Below the pieces are notes generated by a model that was not told the origin of the DNA, ran no database searches, and saw only the letters and a program-made list of their open reading frames with translations. DNA of 36,143 bases from a virus: IMG/VR virus record IMGVR_UViG_3300010885_022591, positions 1 through 36,143 of that record. One strand, 5' to 3'. Below, in pieces: positions 9,486 to 18,247 of this stretch. A program made the translations under genes and the position numbers. Numbering within the stretch: position 1 is the first letter of the stretch; each line of letters opens with the position of its first letter.

Positions 9486-9698
9486 ATGGCACAGAGTATT
9501 ATAGATACATATAACGCAAAACAAAAGGAATTGGGAGTGGATAAAATTTCATTCGCAGCCGGTCAGACTGCTAAAACCCCATATACTACCGATGATTTAA
9601 AAAATGCAGATGATCAAGTTTTAACGGCTGCTAAATTTAAAACAGGTCGTGGTGGTGAATTGCCTGGAATGAAATATTCTGATACTAATCCGAAATAA
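9486..9698 (+). CDS. Small protein of unknown function (70 aa)
   Basis: Begins MAQSIIDTYNAKQKELGVDK. An in-frame ATG at 9441 would overlap the end of the previous gene and translate the AT-rich leader (with the octamer at 9463) into an Ile/Tyr-rich tail, so I take the ATG at 9486. The product is polar, with a Gly-rich end (KTGRGGELPGMKYSD), and has no Cys, signal peptide or membrane segment. It lies between the structural genes and the endonuclease gene and could belong to either group. I do not recognise it. Confidence 0.65.
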   Translation: MAQSIIDTYNAKQKELGVDKISFAAGQTAKTPYTTDDLKNADDQVLTAAKFKTGRGGELPGMKYSDTNPK

Positions 9699-9707
9699 TA
9701 GCACATT

Positions 9708-10118
9708 ATGGCTAAAAGAGTTATATTACCCAAATCAAATTGGGTTGCAAAAAAGCATGGGTTTAAATCTGGACTTGAAGAAAGTATATCCAATCAAATA
9801 GATAGTAAAGGAATTAAAGTGATGTATGAAACTGAAAAGGTTGCGTATATCATTCCTGCATCAGACCATACATATCATCCAGACTTTTTACTACCAAATG
9901 GTATCTATGTAGAAACCAAAGGTAGATTTGTAATTGCCGATAGAAAAAAGCACCTACTAATAAAATCGCAGCATCCTGAATTGGATATTCGATTTGTATT
10001 TACAAATTCTAGAAATAAGATAAACAAAGCTTCTAAAACTACTTATGCCGATTGGTGTGAGAAGAATGGGTTTAAATATGCAGATAAAGTTATACCGGAA
10101 GATTGGTTTAATGAGTAA
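9708..10118 (+). CDS. T7-type endonuclease I (Holliday-junction resolving enzyme)
   Basis: Cuts branched DNA such as four-way junctions, which must be resolved before packaging. It is a clear member of the phage T7 gp3 family: GFKSGLEESIS, IPASDHTYHPDFLLPNG, YVETKGRF and DRKKHLLIKSQHPELDIRFVF match T7 endonuclease I almost word for word from memory. The four catalytic residues of T7 (E20, D55, E65, K67) correspond to E24, D59, E69 and K71, all offset by four. Length (136 aa) is close to that of the T7 enzyme. T4 itself uses the unrelated endonuclease VII (gp49), so this looks like a non-orthologous replacement. It lies at the head of the DNA-metabolism cassette, 9 nt after the previous stop. 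Confidence 0.95.
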   Translation: MAKRVILPKSNWVAKKHGFKSGLEESISNQIDSKGIKVMYETEKVAYIIPASDHTYHPDFLLPNGIYVETKGRFVIADRKKHLLIKSQHPELDIRFVFTNSRNKINKASKTTYADWCEKNGFKYADKVIPEDWFNE

Positions 10119-10123
10119 TTAAA

Positions 10124-10156
10124 TTTGGTATTTTCGGATATTTTTTGTATATTTAC
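10124..10156 (+). promoter_or_regulatory. Bacteroidetes-type promoter before the primase gene
   Basis: TTTG at 10124-10127, a 20-nt spacer ending in a T-run, then TATATTTA(C) at 10148. This matches the Bacteroidetes -33/-7 form (TTTG, TAnnTTTG) except for A in place of the last G. The -7 element lies only 2-3 nt from the ATG, so the transcript would be nearly leaderless. Confidence 0.65.
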
Positions 10157-10158
10157 TT

Positions 10159-11100
10159 ATGTTAAGTAATACAGAAAAAAATACAGTTATAGCATCCCTT
10201 ACAACTACACTAGGGCAATATTCCACGCTAAAAGGAAATGAACTTGCATTTTACTGTCCGTTTTGCCATCACCATAAACAAAAATTACAAGTCAACACAG
10301 AAACGCAAAAGTGGCATTGTTGGACTTGCAATAGTGGTGGTAAAAAATTAACATCACTACTCCGTAAATTAGATGTAGACCGTAAAACCATTTCAATTAT
10401 TCGTGAAATATATGGCGACTCTAATTACAATCTACAAAACGAAGATTCCGATGCAAAGGTATTTATAAATCTTCCAAAAGAGTTTATATCATTAGCAGAT
10501 GAGCCAAAGGGATTTAACCCTGAATATAAGCATGCTATACATTATCTTACTCAAAGAGGAATTGGTATAAAAGAAATAGTAAAGTATAATATTGGATATT
10601 GTAAAGATGGAATGTACGCAAGACGTATAATTGTTCCGTCATATAATTCCAATGGTTCACTAAACTATTTTGTATCACGTTCGTATTATGCAGAAGAACG
10701 AATGAAATATAAAAATCCACCAATCAGTAAAAATATTATTTGTTTAGATTCTCAAATTAATTGGAATGAGCCAGTTATATTATGTGAGGGTGTATTTGAT
10801 GCTATTACAATTCGTAGAAATGCAATACCACTTTTGGGCAAATTTCCTTCTAAAACATTGGTTGAGAAAATCTTTATGAATGGCGTTACGGATATTGTAA
10901 TTGCATTGGATTCAGATGCTATCAATGAAGCATTAAAAGTTTCCGATTATTTTCGTAAGCAAGGTATTAATGTAAGATTAATGATGTTAAAGGATAAGGA
11001 TGCATCAGAACTAGGATATGATGGTTTTTATAAAGAATTAAATGGAACAAAAGAATTTGGAATAGAAGAATTATTATTAAGTAAAATAAGTAGTTTATAA
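10159..11100 (+). CDS. DNA primase, DnaG type (CHC2 zinc finger plus Toprim), gp61-like
   Basis: Synthesises RNA primers at the replication fork. The N-terminal zinc-binding domain shows FYCPFC (C33, C36) and HCWTC (C54, C57) around a short beta hairpin. The Toprim domain shows CEGVFDA (E210) and IALDSDA (D251, D253), the metal-binding acids of the family, followed by a Lys/Asp-rich segment (LKDKDASELG). At 313 residues it is compact and has no helicase domain, like T4 gp61; the replicative helicase must lie outside the window. A host-like promoter sits directly upstream. The stop overlaps the next start by one base (TAATG), implying coupled translation. Confidence 0.93.
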   Translation: MLSNTEKNTVIASLTTTLGQYSTLKGNELAFYCPFCHHHKQKLQVNTETQKWHCWTCNSGGKKLTSLLRKLDVDRKTISIIREIYGDSNYNLQNEDSDAKVFINLPKEFISLADEPKGFNPEYKHAIHYLTQRGIGIKEIVKYNIGYCKDGMYARRIIVPSYNSNGSLNYFVSRSYYAEERMKYKNPPISKNIICLDSQINWNEPVILCEGVFDAITIRRNAIPLLGKFPSKTLVEKIFMNGVTDIVIALDSDAINEALKVSDYFRKQGINVRLMMLKDKDASELGYDGFYKELNGTKEFGIEELLLSKISSL

Positions 11101-11657
11101 TGAAGATAGCGTTTATACTACCTGGTAGGGATTTTTCCAATAGGTTCATAGATAGTTGGACAAATGTTTTATACTCGATGCCAAAGGAATGGGATTGGGT
11201 TCACATTTGCGGATATGCACCAAATATATTCTACAATAGAGAAGCATTGCTATACAGAGCAAAGGTATTCAAACCAACGCATTATATGTGGATTGATAGT
11301 GACCAGGTTTTTAATTTTAAAATGTTAGAAAAGTTGGTAAAATATGATTTACCAATAATCTCTGGAATATATAAAAAATCACCAACATTATTTGCATGTT
11401 GTAAATTAAATGGCGAAACCCTAACAATAGAAGATGTTGTAGGGCAAACGGAGTTAATGGAAGTTAAAGCAAATGGTATGGGATTCATGTTAGTAAAGCG
11501 TGAAGTATTTGATTGTATAGTAGACCCATTTGAACCACAAGATCCAGACCAATGGGAAGATTTTACGTTTGCAAATAAAGCAAGAGAAAGAGGATATAAA
11601 TCATATGTAGATCCAACATTAATAGTTGGACATGAAAAAAAGATAGTTTATGAATAA
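11100..11657 (+). CDS. Small GT-A-fold glycosyltransferase-like protein (185 aa)
   Basis: Contains the Asp-x-Asp signature of nucleotide-sugar-dependent GT-A enzymes in HYMWIDSDQVF (D66-S67-D68). It also has GMGFMLVKREVFD and an EDFTFANKARERGYKSYVD stretch ending in a conserved His (VGHEK), typical of short phage glycosyltransferases. The N-terminal strand (KIAFILPGRDF) fits the start of a Rossmann-like sugar-nucleotide domain. It may modify phage DNA, virion proteins or host glycans; the sequence does not say which. It overlaps the primase gene by 1 nt and the Mre11-Rad50 gene by 8 nt, so it belongs to that operon. Confidence 0.75.
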   Translation: MKIAFILPGRDFSNRFIDSWTNVLYSMPKEWDWVHICGYAPNIFYNREALLYRAKVFKPTHYMWIDSDQVFNFKMLEKLVKYDLPIISGIYKKSPTLFACCKLNGETLTIEDVVGQTELMEVKANGMGFMLVKREVFDCIVDPFEPQDPDQWEDFTFANKARERGYKSYVDPTLIVGHEKKIVYE

Positions 11658-14600
11658 GTTAAAAAAGATTTATCATATTGCGGATATACATATTCGTAAT
11701 GTAAAAAGACACAAAGAGTATAGAGAAGTTTTTGAAAAAATGTTTACTGAAATTCGTAAGCATGGGACTGAGGACTCTATTATTTATTTAGCAGGAGATA
11801 TTGCTCATGCTAAATTAGAAATGTCACCGGAATTAATTAGTGAAATAGTTTGGCTATTTACGGAGTGTGCAAAAACATGTCCTACTATTCTTATAGCTGG
11901 GAATCACGATTGTAATATGAATAACTCCGATAGGCTTGATGTGCTTACGCCCATAGTTACAGCACTCAATCTCGATAATTTTACTTATTTAAAAGATACA
12001 CAAATACATTCAATTGGCGATGTTGATTTTGCAGTATTCAGTATTTTTGATAACAAAGATAATTGGCCTAAAGCAGATACTCTTACTGGTAAAACAAAGA
12101 TTGCTCTATTTCATGGGCCTGTTGATAATTCTACAACAGATATTGGATATGTAGTTAGTAGTAGACATTTTACAACGGATATATTTGATGGTTACGATTT
12201 AGCCTTATTAGGTGATATTCATAAACGTCAAGAAATGGTAAGCCCTACCGGGTGTAAAGTTGTATATGCTGGCTCATTGATACAGCAAAACTTTGGTGAA
12301 ACACTTGGTAAGCATGGGTTCTTAGTTTGGGATTTGGATACTATGAACTATGAGGAGATTGATATTCAAAATGATTATGGGTATTATACTTTAGATATAG
12401 ATAGTGGTTATGTGCCGGTTGTAACGGATATGCCAATTCATCCACGTCTTCGTGTTCGTATATCCAATACCGATACAGCCGATACAAAGCGTGTAATGAC
12501 CGATATCAAAATGAAATATGGTGTAGATGATTTTACTGTCATTCGTACAGACTCACTTTCTAAATTAAAATCAGGCAATCGTTCTAATAAATTAGATTTT
12601 GAAGATATATCAGATGTTAATTATCAAAATTCACTCATATCGGATTATATTAGTAGAATGATGCCGTTTGTAGTGGATGATGATATTCATTCTATTCAAA
12701 AAATTAATACCGATATTAATAGTAGAATAACTCACGAGGAAATTCAAAGAAATGTACATTGGAAACCAATACGTTTTGAATTTTCTAATATGTTTAGTTA
12801 TGGTGAAAATAATACTATTGACTTTAAAAAAGTAAATGGTTTAATGGGTTTGTTTGCACCAAATGCAGCAGGTAAATCTTCTTTATTTGATGCAATTTCG
12901 TTTTGCCTTTATGATAAATGTAGTAGAGCATTCCGAGCACAAAATATCTTAAATAATCGTAAGACAACATTTCATTGTCAATTGGATTTTCAAATAAATG
13001 GTATAGACTATCACATTTGTAGAGAGGCTCGTACAATTAACAAAGGTAAGAATGTTAAAGTTGATGTACAATTTTGGAAAACGGAAGGTGGTATCGTAGT
13101 TTCACTTAATGGAACGGAAAGACGTGATACTAATACTGCTATTGAACAATATGTTGGTACTTATGAGGATTTCATTCTAACTGCTTTAAGTCTACAAGGT
13201 AATAATGCACTATTTATTGATAAATCTCAATCAGAAAGAAAAGACCTTCTTGCTCAATTTATGGGATTAAATGTATTTGATAAATTATATGAAGTAGCAA
13301 CCGAAGATATTAAGGAAGTTAGTGTACTAATTAAAAACTTTAAGAGGACTGATTTTACGACTGAATTGGCTGATAAAGGTAATGAACTTAAATCCAAAAA
13401 GAGTGAATTAAAAGATTTACAAACTAAACTTGATGGGCTATCAAATGATAAGAATACTATATTAGAAAATATACTAACTCTTACAAAAGAATTAGCGCCA
13501 ATTGATTCTACATTAGATTTGAGTAAATTAGAAAAAAGTAAAACCGATATTGAAGGTAATATCCTAAACATTCAAATTGAAAAAGTAAATAAGAAAAATA
13601 AAATTGGTGAGTTTGGTAATCTATTAGCGGAAATATCACAATCCATAGAAGAAAAGAAAACCATTCATAACAGACCTATTGAAGATGCTAAACGCCAATG
13701 GGATGAATATAAATCAGAAATAAATACTACCGAGCATAAGATTGAGCTATTAGAACAATTACTTAATTCAAATCAGGAAAAACTTTCACATTTGGAAGCA
13801 CATGAGTATGACCCAAATTGTACTTATTGTATGAACAATGTATTTGTTAAAGATGCCATTGCTACAAAACAAAAAGTTAAAGAGCAAACCGAAGAACTAT
13901 TAGAATTGGGTAATAAACAACAAACACTCATTCAGCAAGCAAGTTATATATCCGATGTTGAAGAACAATGGGATGAATTGGTTGAATCCAAATCAAAATA
14001 TCAAAAGGGAATTGTAATCAAAGAAAAAGCAGAAGCAGAGCTAAAAGGTTTGGATACAAAAGAGGAATTGTTTAAAACTCAATTAGAAGCGGTTAAAGGT
14101 GATATTAAGCGATATAATGATAATGAGGATACGATAAAACGTAATAAAGAAATTCAATCCGATATTAAGGAATTTGAAAACATAAAGAGTGGGATTGATA
14201 ACTCAATAAGAGAATTAAATAAGAAGGTAACAACCTTAAATGGTACTATTGCTTCATTACAATCGTTTGTAGAGGGTATTAAGAATAAGATGATAGAAGT
14301 TAAGGAGTTAGAAGAGAAAGGACGCCTATACAACTATTATTTAGATGCAGTTAAGCGTGATGGTATTCCTTATGAATTAATATCAAAGGCATTGCCAGTT
14401 ATACAAACAGAAGTTAATAATATATTAGCACAGGTTGTGGATTTTGGTTGTGTAATGGAGGTCGATGGTAAATCTATTAATGCAAAAATTGTATACGATG
14501 ACCAAGAGTGGCCACTTGAAATGTGTAGTGGTATGGAGAAGTTTGTAAGTGGACTTGCTATTAGAGTTGCACTAATCAATATATGCAATCTACCTCGACC

Positions 14601-14796
14601 AAACTTTCTTGTTATTGATGAGGGATTTGGTACATTGGATTCTGATAATCTTTCTTCTTTATTTATGATGATGCAATATCTTAAAACTCAATTTGATTTT
14701 ATTTGGGTAATTTCACATTTAGAACAAATGCGTGATATCGTAGATGGTCTAATTGAAATTAAAAAAATAGATGGCTTTAGTAAGATTGATTTTTAA
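11650..14796 (+). CDS. Single-chain Mre11-Rad50 (gp47-gp46) recombination nuclease-ATPase fusion, 1048 aa
   Basis: Processes DNA ends for recombination-dependent replication. T4 encodes this as two proteins, gp47 and gp46. Residues 1-340 are the Mre11-type phosphoesterase with all its metal motifs: ADIH (D12, H14), AGD (D50), GNHD (N85, H86), FHGP (H155) and GDIH (D189, H191). From about residue 370 comes the Rad50 ATPase: Walker A APNAAGKSS (K409), a long coiled coil broken at its tip by a zinc hook CTYC (724-727), signature CSGME (959-963) and Walker B/D-loop LVIDEGFGTLD (D990, E991). The first Walker A Gly is Ala. The reading frame is unbroken, so the fusion is real in this sequence. The ATG lies within the last codons of the glycosyltransferase gene. 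Confidence 0.96.
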   Translation: MNKLKKIYHIADIHIRNVKRHKEYREVFEKMFTEIRKHGTEDSIIYLAGDIAHAKLEMSPELISEIVWLFTECAKTCPTILIAGNHDCNMNNSDRLDVLTPIVTALNLDNFTYLKDTQIHSIGDVDFAVFSIFDNKDNWPKADTLTGKTKIALFHGPVDNSTTDIGYVVSSRHFTTDIFDGYDLALLGDIHKRQEMVSPTGCKVVYAGSLIQQNFGETLGKHGFLVWDLDTMNYEEIDIQNDYGYYTLDIDSGYVPVVTDMPIHPRLRVRISNTDTADTKRVMTDIKMKYGVDDFTVIRTDSLSKLKSGNRSNKLDFEDISDVNYQNSLISDYISRMMPFVVDDDIHSIQKINTDINSRITHEEIQRNVHWKPIRFEFSNMFSYGENNTIDFKKVNGLMGLFAPNAAGKSSLFDAISFCLYDKCSRAFRAQNILNNRKTTFHCQLDFQINGIDYHICREARTINKGKNVKVDVQFWKTEGGIVVSLNGTERRDTNTAIEQYVGTYEDFILTALSLQGNNALFIDKSQSERKDLLAQFMGLNVFDKLYEVATEDIKEVSVLIKNFKRTDFTTELADKGNELKSKKSELKDLQTKLDGLSNDKNTILENILTLTKELAPIDSTLDLSKLEKSKTDIEGNILNIQIEKVNKKNKIGEFGNLLAEISQSIEEKKTIHNRPIEDAKRQWDEYKSEINTTEHKIELLEQLLNSNQEKLSHLEAHEYDPNCTYCMNNVFVKDAIATKQKVKEQTEELLELGNKQQTLIQQASYISDVEEQWDELVESKSKYQKGIVIKEKAEAELKGLDTKEELFKTQLEAVKGDIKRYNDNEDTIKRNKEIQSDIKEFENIKSGIDNSIRELNKKVTTLNGTIASLQSFVEGIKNKMIEVKELEEKGRLYNYYLDAVKRDGIPYELISKALPVIQTEVNNILAQVVDFGCVMEVDGKSINAKIVYDDQEWPLEMCSGMEKFVSGLAIRVALINICNLPRPNFLVIDEGFGTLDSDNLSSLFMMMQYLKTQFDFIWVISHLEQMRDIVDGLIEIKKIDGFSKIDF

Positions 14797-14811
14797 GTTT
14801 GAGTTTTATCA

Positions 14812-14819
14812 ATATTTAT
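14812..14819 (+). promoter_or_regulatory. Late-promoter-like octamer ATATTTAT
   Basis: Exact octamer, start 26 nt before the ATG at 14838. It lies inside the arms of a short inverted repeat (GTTTGA / TCAAAC, 14797-14826). Confidence 0.5.
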
Positions 14820-14837
14820 ATCAAACGTTTATACTAA

Positions 14838-17800
14838 ATGGCGATTATAAAAAAAACTCTGTTTCCAATAAATTTAGATAGGTGGTCGTATTATATTAAC
14901 GATGATTTAGAAAGTAGTCGATATTTTAAAATAACAGAATTATCAGATACATTTAATGGTGGTAAAAATGGATTTAGAATACAAGGTTCTGAATACCTTG
15001 CCGCAGATAGTACAATATCCATAGAAATAAAAGATTCTCAAGGAAATGTAATCTATCACGAACCTGTTAGAGGAAATCCGCAATATTATGAAGGTACTAA
15101 TATAGTTGTATCGGTAATTGTATACCCTGATACGGCTTTCGGCCCATGTACAATAACTATAATGGGTGAATTGGCAACATTTGAAACGAATGGTGGCAAA
15201 TATCCTATTCCAGATGAATGGTTAGGCAGGCATAATGTACGTTGGCAAAAACGAATTAACGTACAACCATATCATAACAACACAACACGGATTAGATTTT
15301 ATAAAAGACCATCGGTTACCATTCAGGAGCAAACGATACCATTATATTCTAAAACAACGCAAACTACAACCTATACGACTTTTTGCTCAGGAAGTAGTGT
15401 GTTAGGTAATCCTTATTATTACGATTATAATAAATACTTAACCAATAAGATTAATAGTGAAAATATAACAATTACAACTGGTTCTATATTTGGTCCAGGA
15501 TCTACATTAAAAGAAGGTTCTTATTATAAAATTATTCAAAATGGTGGAGCAGGTTGTCGTTTTTATGATGTTGGCGTAAGAGAAATTATAGGAGCAGCTA
15601 CAGGTACTAATTTTTATTTTAAAGCTATACAAACATATGCATATACTGGTTCGAATAATATAATTCAACCAAATGTTCCAGCATTGGATGATTATGGTAC
15701 ATATACTCCAGGTACAATAAAGTGGCCCGATACAACTGGTACGGTATACTTGCAAGAAGTTTTCTTAAATGCAAGATCGGATTATTATATAGAATTTATC
15801 AATCCGTATGGTCGTATAAATAATGCTGTTTCTTATGATAATGGATTAACTACAAATTATCCATATCTTAATGTTCCAGATGATTTATCTAAAACATACA
15901 TTTTAGATAATATTATAAATGAAAATTATCAAATAAATATAACTAATATAATAGGAACTGGCAATTATAATGGTGGTAGTCCAGGCACTCGCATAAATGC
16001 AGGTGGCACCGACGGTGAAGGGATACAATATCCAGATTCATCGCCTGTATTGGCGCGATGGAATACGACAGCTTGGAAATATACACAAATTGGATCAAAA
16101 TATAGATTGTATCTAAATGATTCGGTTTCGCCAATATATGCCGATGGTCCGGGATATGGTATCATTGATCCTGGTACTTTTACTGCAGCAACTGTCGCTC
16201 TGCATGATGGTTTGGGATTTATTAATTCCTTTGAGTCGGCTGATATATCAATTACAAAAACTAAAGATGTATACTTACAATCTGGGTTGAGCCAATCATA
16301 CGCTTATATAACAATAAAAGATTTAGAAACATTTACAGGAGAAGTATATAAAGTAAAAGCTTATGCAAAAAGTAGAAATGATTTACAAGGATATAAATTA
16401 TTGGATGATATACGATTGGAAACAAATCAATTGTTATTAGCAGATAGCTACTTAAATAATTTAAACGTAAGAACTGGTATTTTTACTACGACTGATGTTA
16501 TATCTACGTTTTGGAATACTACTACATTAGACGGTACTACAAATTTGGTATATACGATAAATGCAAGTTCATCATTTTATTCACATTCCATATATTTAGA
16601 ACCCAGTACAATACCATCGTATAAAACCGATGGTCTTGCCAAATTTGAAACTAAAAATTCATTTTCTTTTATAAAAAATACAGAATATAATTTATCATAT
16701 AATTTAGTTTGTAAATCTACACCATATGGTATTGCAAGTTTGGATATTTACTTATCAGGATCTGCGTTTAATAATGATAATTTAACTACACAAAGAGGAA
16801 AATCAATTGGTTCTCATAATTTTTCAAATAAAATAATATTAGATAGGCAATCAATTAATTTTGTAGCCGATAATGATGGGTCTGGTAGTCTAAACTTTAC
16901 TATAAATAATGGTAATTGGGAGTTATCTGATATAAGCTTAACTCCGTATCAACAAATTGCATTTTCTCCAAATGAATTTACATTTAGAATAGTTCCAAAT
17001 CAAAAAATTGCAAATGAAACATTTGATTTTAAATTTGAATTTTATGATATAAATTATGCACTTGCGCCAATTACTGTTGAAACGGCTTATACATTTGTTG
17101 GTGGTAATAATTTATCAAAACGTTTTTTATTACAATACGCATCACTTGTTAATCCAAAAAATAAATTTATAGTTTCAAATAAAACGGGAGGAATATCTGG
17201 CTTGGATATAGCCCCAAATCAACCTACATTGGATATAAGTTGGGTTTTGAGCCAAACGAATGGAGATGTACTATTCGTATCAAGTGCATATGATGAATAT
17301 GATAATTACATATTACCAAGCGATGTATCTAGCCCATATCCTTATCCAGGTGGGTTAGATTATATTGCTACCACTCAAAGAAGTTTAACTTTTCAAAACT
17401 TTACAAGTTCATTAACAAATTCATCTCGAAGAGTTAAAAATATTTATTATACAGCAAGTGTAGATGGTCTTACTCAATATTTTTCAATGTCGGCTGATTA
17501 TACTGCTGCACCATTATATGTATTGCCTGTGGTTACAACGAATGCAGTATATTCTATTAATCAAACATCCGTATCTGGTAGTGGTAGTGTAACAGTTGAA
17601 CCCGTAACAGGCCACATATCTCCAGTGGAAGTTGGATTAGTTTTAAATGATACAACTGCGCCTACTATCTTTGCAAATATAGCAAAAACATCCGAAAGTA
17701 GCTATACGTTGAACGTTCCGTTTAGTGGAAGTTTAACTGGATTAACTCCTGGAACAACTTATTATGTTAAAGCATATGCATCTGGTTCAATTGGTGCGGC

Positions 17801-18236
17801 ATATGGTAATGAACTAACATTTACTACATTGCCTGGCACATCAAGTTTCCAAGTATATATTTCCTCAAGTATGGCAGGATATTCTCCAACTATTCAAAAT
17901 ATTTTTATAAATAGTGGTAGTTTATTATTTAAAAATTCAGCAGGATTAAACGTTACATATCCATTAACTGGCAGTGCGACATCATCATTAACATATAGTA
18001 GTAGTTATTATGATATAGCAATAACGGCATCTCAAAGTTTTCCATTAAGTAAAGGGCATCGCGCATATCTATCATTAGATCGTGTAAATAATAATGGAGG
18101 TATTGCTGAAAATATAGCTAATGTTAATATTGCGGCTGGGACATCATCGTTTGTATTTACAAACGATGATGGCGAACCACTTAATATTCCTTGGCAATCT
18201 GAAACATATATTAGATTATCAATGTACCATACTTAA
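14838..18236 (+). CDS. Large structural protein (1132 aa) with a Bacteroidetes-style FN3-like domain
   Basis: Long beta-rich protein, probably a tail fibre or baseplate-attached adhesin. The N-terminal 130 residues (MAIIKKTLFPINLDRWSYY onward) form a compact domain that may attach it to the tail. Residues about 893-992 form an FN3-like repeat of the kind common in secreted Bacteroidetes proteins: VVTTNAVYSI at the start, GLTPGTTYYVKAYASGS in the middle and YGNELTFTTLPGT at the end. The last 140 residues make another beta domain. There is no signal peptide, as expected for a virion protein. An ATATTTAT octamer precedes it, so it forms its own late unit with the glycosyltransferase gene that follows after 11 nt. 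Confidence 0.7.
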   Translation: MAIIKKTLFPINLDRWSYYINDDLESSRYFKITELSDTFNGGKNGFRIQGSEYLAADSTISIEIKDSQGNVIYHEPVRGNPQYYEGTNIVVSVIVYPDTAFGPCTITIMGELATFETNGGKYPIPDEWLGRHNVRWQKRINVQPYHNNTTRIRFYKRPSVTIQEQTIPLYSKTTQTTTYTTFCSGSSVLGNPYYYDYNKYLTNKINSENITITTGSIFGPGSTLKEGSYYKIIQNGGAGCRFYDVGVREIIGAATGTNFYFKAIQTYAYTGSNNIIQPNVPALDDYGTYTPGTIKWPDTTGTVYLQEVFLNARSDYYIEFINPYGRINNAVSYDNGLTTNYPYLNVPDDLSKTYILDNIINENYQINITNIIGTGNYNGGSPGTRINAGGTDGEGIQYPDSSPVLARWNTTAWKYTQIGSKYRLYLNDSVSPIYADGPGYGIIDPGTFTAATVALHDGLGFINSFESADISITKTKDVYLQSGLSQSYAYITIKDLETFTGEVYKVKAYAKSRNDLQGYKLLDDIRLETNQLLLADSYLNNLNVRTGIFTTTDVISTFWNTTTLDGTTNLVYTINASSSFYSHSIYLEPSTIPSYKTDGLAKFETKNSFSFIKNTEYNLSYNLVCKSTPYGIASLDIYLSGSAFNNDNLTTQRGKSIGSHNFSNKIILDRQSINFVADNDGSGSLNFTINNGNWELSDISLTPYQQIAFSPNEFTFRIVPNQKIANETFDFKFEFYDINYALAPITVETAYTFVGGNNLSKRFLLQYASLVNPKNKFIVSNKTGGISGLDIAPNQPTLDISWVLSQTNGDVLFVSSAYDEYDNYILPSDVSSPYPYPGGLDYIATTQRSLTFQNFTSSLTNSSRRVKNIYYTASVDGLTQYFSMSADYTAAPLYVLPVVTTNAVYSINQTSVSGSGSVTVEPVTGHISPVEVGLVLNDTTAPTIFANIAKTSESSYTLNVPFSGSLTGLTPGTTYYVKAYASGSIGAAYGNELTFTTLPGTSSFQVYISSSMAGYSPTIQNIFINSGSLLFKNSAGLNVTYPLTGSATSSLTYSSSYYDIAITASQSFPLSKGHRAYLSLDRVNNNGGIAENIANVNIAAGTSSFVFTNDDGEPLNIPWQSETYIRLSMYHT

Positions 18237-18247
18237 ATAATTTTAAA

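Noticed and set aside
14797-14826. GTTTGA / TCAAAC inverted repeat after the Mre11-Rad50 gene as a terminator
   Set aside because: Only 6 bp, an 18-nt loop and no T tract; it encloses a late octamer and is probably chance.
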